Part shown: positions 31,457 to 39,656 of the stretch, piece by piece
Position numbering within the stretch: the stretch's first letter is position 1
How the letters are laid out: each line of letters starts with the position of its first letter
Source of the DNA: Leishmania donovani
Lineage: Eukaryota; Euglenozoa; Kinetoplastea; Trypanosomatida; Trypanosomatidae
Direction of reading: 5' to 3'
Assembly: GCF_000227135.1 (NCBI RefSeq)
Contig: NC_018263.1
Location: 1,641,367-1,705,366, forward strand
DNA: 64,000 nucleotides
Translations under genes and position numbers: made by a program
The notes under the pieces: model-generated
The model's input: only the letters and a program-made list of their open reading frames with translations
Database searches by the model: none
Told to the model about the DNA's origin: nothing

Positions 31457-34400
31457 ATGGAGCGGACGGTGAGTGAGCTGGTGTCGCAGCACGGCCCCAC
31501 GCCGCACATGGGCCTGCTGCGATGCCAGATGGAGCGTCGTGGCCGGCACAGCCTAAAAGGCTACAAGAAGCGCTTCTGGGTTGTGGATGAGCGCAACGGC
31601 TGGCTAGAGGTGTACAAGAATGATCAGGAGCACGTGCCCATAGAGGTCTTTCGTGCCGCCGACATCCGCAACGTCATCTACTCCGATGATAAGCAGAACC
31701 GCTTCTTTATGATGTTGGTGCAGACACGCGGGCCGCGCGATATCAAGTTTCGCATGGGCAGCTTTGAGGAGCGTGAGTCCTGGTCCAAGGCGATTACGCA
31801 CATAATGGATGTCTACTCTGCCATCAACAAGCACAAGAACGTACTGGGCATGGTGCTGCGGCGCGCCAAAACTGTGTCGGAGGCCCTCGGAGTCAACATC
31901 TCTATTGACAGCGGACGCCTGCTCGCTGAGGTACCGGAGGACTTGCTGCAGTACGTTGCCGAGGCTGTCGACATTGCCTTGGTGAGCGTCACGGCGATTG
32001 TGCGCTCCTTCAAGGAGGAAGGAGCGGACATGCCGCGCAGCTACATCCTCTACGTGCACGCTATCACGGAAGAGCAGTCACCGTACCAGCGCAAGGAAAC
32101 CAAGTACAGCCCAGAAGGGCGGACCATGACCATGAACGTGTGTCTTCTCCGAGTCAAGTCCGAGCGGGTCAGCTTTGTCGTGACGCAGCCAGAGGAGGTG
32201 TTTCGGCTGGTGCAATCAAGCGTCTTCCGCAATCCTGTAATTGAGGGCTGGATCGAGAGTGAGCCTAACTGCGCGCGGGCGTGCGCTGCCATCCAGGACT
32301 ACCTCGAGCTGCCGGCGGGGCGGAGCAGCTGGATCACGTTTCAGTGGGGCCAGCACGTGAGCGACAGCGCCAAGGTAGAGGCCTTTCTGCAGAGATTCGT
32401 GACGGCGACTTTCTTCGAGCGCGCTCTGCAGAGCGTCAGGGATGCCGTGGTGCGTGTGGAGCGGCTGATCGCGGACACGAATGCGCAGACGACGGCCAAG
32501 AGCTTTACAGGGGGCTCCCCTGCTGCTCCAGCGCGCGACGGCGGCTGCTCATCGCCGTTCAGCGAGCGACGTCAGATGACAACTCCTGGCGTAACTGTGC
32601 AGCCGGACAGCATCGTTTTCAGCAACAGCAGCCTTGCAGCAACGAGTGCGACTGGCGGCTTCGGCGGTGCGGCAGGCGGTGGCTTCCACACTCACCAGCC
32701 CGCGACCCCCCCTTTGGCAAATAACGCTGCGGGTGGCGGGTCCGATGCCGCGCTTGCCATTCGGTTTATCCGTGAGAATGTGGCAGGGCTGTGCATCCAG
32801 CTGGATAAACGCGTCGTCGAGAAGGGGACCGCACCGCCGCCGATTGTCACGCTGCACGCATCCGAGTACGAGCAGCATTGCCGGCCCGCGTTCCTGCTGG
32901 TGGCCAAGTGCCACCGCGTCTTGCCTCGCAAGCACCACGTGACGAAGGATGTGCTAAGTGAGGAGCTCTACGAGGTGGCCTACAACGCCTTTCTGCAGCA
33001 GCAACTCAGCCTTCTGCGGACCGAGCTGAACGGCATCTTTCACAAACAGGTGAAGGTGGTCATCATGTGGGATCTCCTCTTTCGCGCCGCCGCAGGCCTG
33101 AAGACGCCGGTTAGTGCGGAGGAGTTGCCGCACCTTTTGCGGTACGTGAAAGATGTTTGCCTGTCGAGGCTACAGCACGTTGCTCAGGTGCTGCGTCATG
33201 CTCGCTCCGACGTCCCCGGGCACGTAGAGGACCACAGCTACCTGTACAAGGCTTTCTGCAGCTGCGTCGGGACCGTTGTGGTCAACTTCTTGCCGTATAC
33301 GGTGAGCAGCGACGCGAACGTCTTTGAGCCAAACTTGCAGGCTGGCGTACTGACCGACACGCTCTACTGCACCAAGGAGGAGTCGATGCCGAGCTTGATG
33401 GCGGCCCTCGGCCACGCCCACCGGGGCAGCGCTAGCAAGACGACGCGGGTCTCGGTGATGGGAGCGGGCTTTCATGGCGTTCTTCTGTACGCGGCGGAGG
33501 CAAAGCTGGGGGCGTGGTGCGAGAGCTACTTCTCGGACCCCGAGAACGCGACTCCAGACCCGCGACGCCAGCTTGTGGAGGACGAGTTCGACAGCGACAC
33601 GGATGGCACGTCGGTCGGGATGCTGCAGGACCCCGACTTTGGCGAAGCGGTCGCCTACGAGCGGAGCGCTGAGATTCGGCCGCTGACGATGCAGCGAGTC
33701 GTGAACGCAATCTACGACTCGCAGCGCCACGCGCCTGTGGATCTAAAGATCGGCTCCGAAGACATCATGCGCGCCATCCACGCCTTCGTTTCAGCCTTTG
33801 GCGATGACAAGCGACCCAGCAAGCATGATGTGGCGCGCGTCCTCATCATCAATCTTCAGCGTCTGCGTCAAATGTACGTGCGCGCCGTTGACGACGAGAC
33901 GACGTCGCTGCTGACGTTCGAGCAAGCGCGCCAGCTCCTGCGCGACTTCTGCGAGTACCAAACAAATGAGCAGTACATTGATGTGGCGCTGCGCGAGGTG
34001 CCTAGGCTGGGGACGGAGCCAGCGTCGCCGCAGGAGGGGCAGGAAGGATCCCAGAGAGAGTCGCACGAGCCGGTGAGGACGATGAAAGAGGAGATGGATG
34101 CTGACGTGAGTGACAGCGGCCACCCTCTAGAGGAGAATAATGCATACCCGCGCAGCCCCCGCCCCCGCGCCATGAACGAAGCCAGCTTGAGTGTCGTGAG
34201 TAACGGCACTGCGAACGGCGCCGAGGTGACGAGACGCGGGAATAGGCGCTGCTCTTTGTCGCGGCGGCGGCTACAGAGCAACAGCAAGAGAGCCAGCGCC
34301 ATCGTTGCTTCCCGCACCGCGGAAAGCCCATCAGCCCGGTCAGCTTTGGTGACACCAGGCGCGATGTCCGACCGTAGCGAGCCGCATATCCGCGTTCCCT

Positions 34401-35152
34401 CCACAACGTCCGATGCCTTCGACTTTGCCTCTGTCACAGACGTAGCGCTGACGGTGTTGCTGCCGCGCGAGGCCCGCCTGGCTCGTCTCGCGTGGCGTGT
34501 CGGGTTTGTCTTCGGCCTTGAGAACACCGGCAAATCGCTCATCATCAACTCCATGCGCGGCATCGCAAGGCCGACGGTAGCGACGGTGGGCCTCTCCCAG
34601 CAAGTCGTCGCCTTTGATGAGTGGGTGTGGGCACTGAATGAGCTTGGCGGTCGAGAGAGCTTTCGCAAGAACTGGCGCTACTACGCACTCCGAATCGACA
34701 CCGTTCACTTTCTCATGTTCGTTCTCGACGTTCTCAACGGGCAAGCGCTGGGCGAAGCGCGGCAGTATCTGAAGGAGGTCACCAACCACTACCACGAGGC
34801 TCCGCTGCTCGTCATCTTCAACAATTTCCGCGAGGGGCACCGACGCTTTGACATTCGCGAGTTCGAGGCCCTCATCCATCTCGATAAGCTGCGGCGGCGG
34901 CACGGCGCCGACGTGCTCTCTTGCGTCTGCGACATAACAGTGGTGCACTCAAAGAACCGACAGCTCCCGCGAACATTGAGCTCTACGCTACGCACACTCT
35001 CGAGCCTGCTCAAAGCCCGCTCCAAGAGCGAGAATGGCGGAGACGGGGGAGCTCCACCGGTTCCGAAGGCGACCACTACCTTTTCCGCGAGCGTGGTAGG
35101 GGGTGCGGCTGGCGCTGCGGCAGCGGGTGCTGGCGTAGGGCACTCGACGTAG
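31457..35152 (+). CDS. PH-domain protein with a C-terminal degenerate ARF-like GTPase domain
   Basis: The protein has 1231 residues. Residues ~17-120 form a pleckstrin-homology domain (GYKKRFWVVDE, then FRMGSFEERESWSKAI with the near-invariant Trp109), which in general binds phosphoinositides or proteins. Residues ~1012-1200 resemble an ARF/ARL GTPase: P-loop GLENTGKS (1020-1027), a Thr-Val-Gly switch I and a switch II NELGGRESFRKNWRYYA. Key positions deviate. The switch-II Asp is Glu1062, the catalytic Gln is Arg1066, and the NKxD guanine motif reads NNFR. GTP hydrolysis and perhaps guanine specificity are therefore doubtful. The ~900 residues between are unassigned, with low-complexity parts near 350-430 and 850-980. 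It probably acts as a membrane-associated scaffold or effector (inference). The tail is Gly/Ala-rich. Confidence 0.87.
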   Translation: MERTVSELVSQHGPTPHMGLLRCQMERRGRHSLKGYKKRFWVVDERNGWLEVYKNDQEHVPIEVFRAADIRNVIYSDDKQNRFFMMLVQTRGPRDIKFRMGSFEERESWSKAITHIMDVYSAINKHKNVLGMVLRRAKTVSEALGVNISIDSGRLLAEVPEDLLQYVAEAVDIALVSVTAIVRSFKEEGADMPRSYILYVHAITEEQSPYQRKETKYSPEGRTMTMNVCLLRVKSERVSFVVTQPEEVFRLVQSSVFRNPVIEGWIESEPNCARACAAIQDYLELPAGRSSWITFQWGQHVSDSAKVEAFLQRFVTATFFERALQSVRDAVVRVERLIADTNAQTTAKSFTGGSPAAPARDGGCSSPFSERRQMTTPGVTVQPDSIVFSNSSLAATSATGGFGGAAGGGFHTHQPATPPLANNAAGGGSDAALAIRFIRENVAGLCIQLDKRVVEKGTAPPPIVTLHASEYEQHCRPAFLLVAKCHRVLPRKHHVTKDVLSEELYEVAYNAFLQQQLSLLRTELNGIFHKQVKVVIMWDLLFRAAAGLKTPVSAEELPHLLRYVKDVCLSRLQHVAQVLRHARSDVPGHVEDHSYLYKAFCSCVGTVVVNFLPYTVSSDANVFEPNLQAGVLTDTLYCTKEESMPSLMAALGHAHRGSASKTTRVSVMGAGFHGVLLYAAEAKLGAWCESYFSDPENATPDPRRQLVEDEFDSDTDGTSVGMLQDPDFGEAVAYERSAEIRPLTMQRVVNAIYDSQRHAPVDLKIGSEDIMRAIHAFVSAFGDDKRPSKHDVARVLIINLQRLRQMYVRAVDDETTSLLTFEQARQLLRDFCEYQTNEQYIDVALREVPRLGTEPASPQEGQEGSQRESHEPVRTMKEEMDADVSDSGHPLEENNAYPRSPRPRAMNEASLSVVSNGTANGAEVTRRGNRRCSLSRRRLQSNSKRASAIVASRTAESPSARSALVTPGAMSDRSEPHIRVPSTTSDAFDFASVTDVALTVLLPREARLARLAWRVGFVFGLENTGKSLIINSMRGIARPTVATVGLSQQVVAFDEWVWALNELGGRESFRKNWRYYALRIDTVHFLMFVLDVLNGQALGEARQYLKEVTNHYHEAPLLVIFNNFREGHRRFDIREFEALIHLDKLRRRHGADVLSCVCDITVVHSKNRQLPRTLSSTLRTLSSLLKARSKSENGGDGGAPPVPKATTTFSASVVGGAAGAAAAGAGVGHST

Positions 35153-37041
35153 AAAACGCCGGCTGCAGTTGACAAGTAATGCTGCTCTTTGGGCTACGTT
35201 GAACCCCCCGCTACAGCGTGGCCGCGGCGACATCCACCGCCCACACGCCTCACCACACACACACACACACACATACGACACGACCGCAGTATCGGCCTTC
35301 CTAAAGGTCGGCGAACACAAGGATCTTGCTCGCATGAGGAGCTTTCCGTCTCTCATATCGTGCCGCTTTTTGTTTCGTTTCCCTTAATCGACATGCATGG
35401 CCTCCTTTACCTCTGACTCTGACTCTCTCATATGTGCAGTTCAAGTCGGTCGCGTGTACGGGGTCGACACAGTAGAGGATGAGGGCCTCGAGTGGACTTC
35501 TCTCACCAAATCGCTCCCCCTGTTTTCCCTCTATTGTTTCGTTTCCCGTCTCGAACGACGCGAACCCATTTTCGGCACGATCTTGCGTTTTCTCTTCCTC
35601 GCTCCGTGCGTTTTGCGCAGACACTCACACACGGAGCCACTGACGCGCTCTTTGCAGCCCACATTTGTCAAGCAGCAGTGAAATAACAAGAAGAAGCCCT
35701 TTTTGGAGAAGGTCCAAGGCTGCCCTCATCACACAGAGGCAGGCGCTCGTCGGCGGAGTGAGCGTGCTTCACATACGCGACAGAGAACTCGCGAACATTA
35801 CGCCATGCACACGACGATGCGCGTCCGTCCAGGCTAGCGTATACCTTGGTGGTGCCTCTTTCTGTTGCTGTGTCAGCTGTCCCATGACATTCTGCTGAGA
35901 TGCCGGTCTCCTCCGCTCTGTGTGCACTACCCGGCGCCTCCCTCACTCGACTCTTTCTCCTCAGAATGCACTGTGTCTTCTCATCCTACTGTCCCATCTT
36001 CTCTGATTCTTTGCACCAAACTCAGACAGGCCTCCGATGAGGCGCACACGTTCTGTGTCTCCTCCACCCGTACACACATTCGTAGCCGCTTTCTCCCTTC
36101 CTCCTTCACCAGTGTGCAGATTGGCTTGTACCTGGCTGCCTGCTCACCGCGCTGCTATTTTTTTTTTCTATCCTCCATCTGCGACACACACATGCCCGCA
36201 TAAGTACATGCACTCAATGCTTGTCTGTGCGTAACTTGCGCTTGTGCAGCTATATTGCTGTGAGCAAACCACCTTCTTCGCTGCTTCTCGCAACAGAGTA
36301 TTTCTCTCGTTTCGCGCACCGTTTGCCGTCCTTGTGTTAATCACATATCTCTCGCCACTTTTCGTCCGCGGTGCTCGACTTGCCCCGTTCACTTCCCCCA
36401 TCTCCCCGCCTCGCCTCACCTCGCCAGGTTTCCACGGCGCTCGACTCGGTGCGCGCGCTATCTTGGGGGTTGGGGGTGTTCGTTTCTTCTTCCTCTGCCG
36501 GTGCCAGTGCCTCTCTAACGTACTGCGCGCTGTGTTGTGCTGCGTCGTCTATCTGTAACCTGAACCTACTGCTCGCCAAGCATAGAAAAGCCACTCCTGC
36601 ACACACTCTTACGTCCTTCGTCGCTCGTTTCTGTTTGCTTTTTCGCTAGGTATATCTACATCGGATCATCGAATTCTAGCGAGACTGCGCCGTTTTATTC
36701 TCTTTTCTCTTGGTTCACCCTGTCGCTTTCGCTCCGGTTCTCCAGTGGCGTGTCCGTGCTTGCGTCCCCCTTTGCCACCACCGCCACCGCCACCATCTCT
36801 TCCGGACCCTGTGCATCCCTCTTATTCTCGCTGAACGAGGGGACGCTTGCGCTTGGCGTGTGTGTGTGCGTCAGGGGGAAACTTTTCTTGCTCTTGGTTT
36901 CTCTTCTCTCCCCTCATTTTCACGCCATGATCGTGGACGCGATGACCTGATTACCCACACATCTATTTTTTGCGTTGCACAGGCCACCCCTCGTCGGGTG
37001 CCGACGGATGCCTCCTCCACCCCCCACAACTTTGTGTTCCG
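35153..37041 (+). other. Spacer up to the second repeat region
   Basis: Non-coding, with a CA repeat (about 35251-35272), T-rich patches and GCC-rich segments near 36776-36795. No gene or RNA was recognised. The last ~33 bases (from 37009) are repeated after the gap at 37314-37412. Confidence 0.6.
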
Positions 37042-37313
37042 CCTTCAGAGCGGCACGTTATGAGCTCTCTGTGCACAGACACGTGTTTCTTCGTGGGCTT
37101 CTTCCGCTTGACACACCCAGTCCTTTCAGAGGCGTGTGAATTCGTTAGAAGGTGGAGTGCCCCTGCCGCCACACACTCATGGCAGCATCTCCCACCTGTC
37201 GAGGCACATGCGGGCAAGTCATCCAGGCACGCTCCCCCCGGCGACAGGGACGGGAGTGGAAGATGGAAGATGAAGACGGCGAGCCCATTCCCTCAGACAA
37301 CAGCGCCGTCTCG
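37009..37313. repeat. Assembly duplicate of 37413-37717
   Basis: This 305-bp block reads the same as 37413-37717 at an offset of exactly 404 bases, and the two copies are separated only by 99 N. The match includes unique flank as well as repeat sequence, so it is best explained as two overlapping contig ends that were not merged. Confidence 0.85.
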
Positions 37314-37412
37314 NNNNNNNNNNNNNNNNNNNNNNNNNNNNNNNNNNNNNNNNNNNNNNNNNNNNNNNNNNNNNNNNNNNNNNNNNNNNNNNNNNNNNNN
37401 NNNNNNNNNNNN
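37314..37412. other. Assembly gap (99 N), probably spurious
   Basis: It is flanked on both sides by the same 305-bp sequence, so the true gap is likely negative, an unrecognised overlap. Confidence 0.95.
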
Positions 37413-37445
37413 TGCCTCCTCCACCCCCCACAACTTTGTGTTCCG

Positions 37446-38472
37446 CCTTCAGAGCGGCACGTTATGAGCTCTCTGTGCACAGACACGTGTTTCTTCGTGG
37501 GCTTCTTCCGCTTGACACACCCAGTCCTTTCAGAGGCGTGTGAATTCGTTAGAAGGTGGAGTGCCCCTGCCGCCACACACTCATGGCAGCATCTCCCACC
37601 TGTCGAGGCACATGCGGGCAAGTCATCCAGGCACGCTCCCCCCGGCGACAGGGACGGGAGTGGAAGATGGAAGATGAAGACGGCGAGCCCATTCCCTCAG
37701 ACAACAGCGCCGTCTCGACGCAGGCCCCAGGGCCCGAAAATGCGAGCACTGTGCGCACGCGCTGCGAAGCACAGCTGGTATGGTGCATCACACGCAAACA
37801 AGGCATGCAGAGGTGGGGGGGGAGGGAAGAGCGAGAAGCGTAAAGGTCGCGAAGGGATGCATACGAATCAATCCCGCACAGCGCGTGCGTGCGAAGTATG
37901 CGGCGTCGCTTACATCCCGACCGGATGTGCTGATGAGGCACAGATGCCGGAAGCATGACGAGAGCATCCCGAATCTAATTATCGAGTCCTCCAGACCTCA
38001 GTGTGGGGAGTCACCACACCGTGGTATGGGATGCCGCGGCTTGGGGCGACTGAGGGTGGAACATGGCACGCAGGCAGCGGGGGAGGGTGCAGGGTCTCGG
38101 AGGGCCCTGACCTGAGAGGCTGGCCGACCTCCTCCTTGATCTCATCCGGCATGCGCCTAGGCCACACCCCCTGCTGTCCCGCACGACTGACGCCGCTGTG
38201 TCCGCCCTCGAGCAGGGCCCTGGGCCGCGGCGTGCTTTGGGTCGAGGCGTGCAGTGCAGCCGGGCCCGCGTGGCGCTGGTCTCTCAGCACGCACCCGAAG
38301 GAGGGGCAAGGGCGGACAAGGAGAGCCGGTTGGTCGCATGGCCCGATTCGACGGCAGGTGGCTTGTGCCAGACACCCAGGATTGAGCCGCAGTGCAAGAG
38401 CGGTAGGAGCAGTGTGGGTGTGCATGCGCCTGAGTGTGGAGTTGCTCACGGTGGAGGGACATGTCGGAAAAA
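37446..38472. repeat. Dispersed ~1.03 kb repeat, copy 2 (complete)
   Basis: Complete copy from CCTTCAGAGCGGCACG to GGACATGTCGG plus five A, 1027 bp and GC-rich, in the same orientation as copy 1 21.1 kb upstream. The centre (37743-38078) is absent from copy 1 because of its gap. Short open frames occur on both strands, the largest 156 codons on the - strand at 37979-38449. They have biased composition and resemble no family I know. The repeat may be a non-autonomous mobile element or a segmental duplicate. All three assembly gaps in the window touch or lie beside this sequence, which suggests further copies elsewhere in the genome. Confidence 0.85.
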
Positions 38473-38731
38473 GGGAACGATAGCTCTTCTCATCTGCACT
38501 TCTTCTGTCTTTAACATACCGACCTTGATCTTGCCAACCAACACTCCCACAGTGACATTATTCAGCATTATCGGGCATTCACGTACGCACACACTGGTGG
38601 CTGTGGGGTGTCGAATCCTCTCCACGGCCTCGCCTTCATGTATAGGTCGCGCGGTCTCTTGGTCTTTCTATGCGCGTCTCTTGATAGCCATCTGTTCAGA
38701 TCCGGCGAGCGAGAGCAGCGATTTTTTTTTC
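38267..38731. repeat. Assembly duplicate of 38831-39295
   Basis: The 465 bp here read identically to 38831-39295 at an offset of 564 bases, including ~260 bp of flank beyond the repeat end. The copies are separated by 99 N. As with the gap upstream, this looks like an unmerged contig overlap. Confidence 0.85.
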
Positions 38732-38830
38732 NNNNNNNNNNNNNNNNNNNNNNNNNNNNNNNNNNNNNNNNNNNNNNNNNNNNNNNNNNNNNNNNNNNNN
38801 NNNNNNNNNNNNNNNNNNNNNNNNNNNNNN
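38732..38830. other. Assembly gap (99 N), probably spurious
   Basis: Second 99-N spacer between identical flanks. The T-run at the left contig end and the repeat at the right contig start are typical places for a contig to break. Confidence 0.95.
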
Positions 38831-39295
38831 CGCGTGGCGCTGGTCTCTCAGCACGCACCCGAAGGAGGGGCAAGGGCGGACAAGGAGAGCCGGTTGGTCG
38901 CATGGCCCGATTCGACGGCAGGTGGCTTGTGCCAGACACCCAGGATTGAGCCGCAGTGCAAGAGCGGTAGGAGCAGTGTGGGTGTGCATGCGCCTGAGTG
39001 TGGAGTTGCTCACGGTGGAGGGACATGTCGGAAAAAGGGAACGATAGCTCTTCTCATCTGCACTTCTTCTGTCTTTAACATACCGACCTTGATCTTGCCA
39101 ACCAACACTCCCACAGTGACATTATTCAGCATTATCGGGCATTCACGTACGCACACACTGGTGGCTGTGGGGTGTCGAATCCTCTCCACGGCCTCGCCTT
39201 CATGTATAGGTCGCGCGGTCTCTTGGTCTTTCTATGCGCGTCTCTTGATAGCCATCTGTTCAGATCCGGCGAGCGAGAGCAGCGATTTTTTTTTC

Positions 39296-39656
39296 GTTGC
39301 CTTTAAGCCCATTGCTCATTGTCAGCGGTTCAGACGAAACACCGCGTGCAAAGGAGCAGGAGAAAACAAGCTGTTGCATGGCAGAATTCCGTCGGCATCG
39401 CGCTGCACACTCTGACCTCTTCCAGTTTCTCATGTAGATCTCCTTCGAAGCCGCGAAACACGCATACACGGGTCTCATCGCGTCGGGTACGTCAGCCATC
39501 GTCGCGTGCCACTTGCGAAGGTTGAGGGACAAAAAAAAAACAAATAGCAATAACGCAAAAAGGCAAAACGAAGAAAAGGCATCTTAGCGTAACATACGGG
39601 CTCCCGTGCATTTTTAGTTTTGTTTGCGGTGATAAGCGGAGAAACTGACTAGCGTC
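39296..39656 (+). other. Leader and spacer before the trypanothione-synthetase-like gene
   Basis: Non-coding. There is an A-rich stretch at 39529-39580, then a short T-rich patch (39610-39626) followed by GATAAG (AG near 39634-39635). The polypyrimidine signal is weak compared with other genes here. Confidence 0.5.

Noticed and set aside
37979..38449. 156-codon open frame on the - strand inside the dispersed repeat
   Set aside because: Biased composition, no family resemblance, and it cannot be verified in copy 1 because of the gap. Treated as chance until a homologue is found.
38198..39415. Long open frame reading through the 99-N gap
   Set aside because: It exists only because the frame is carried through N and through duplicated contig ends.
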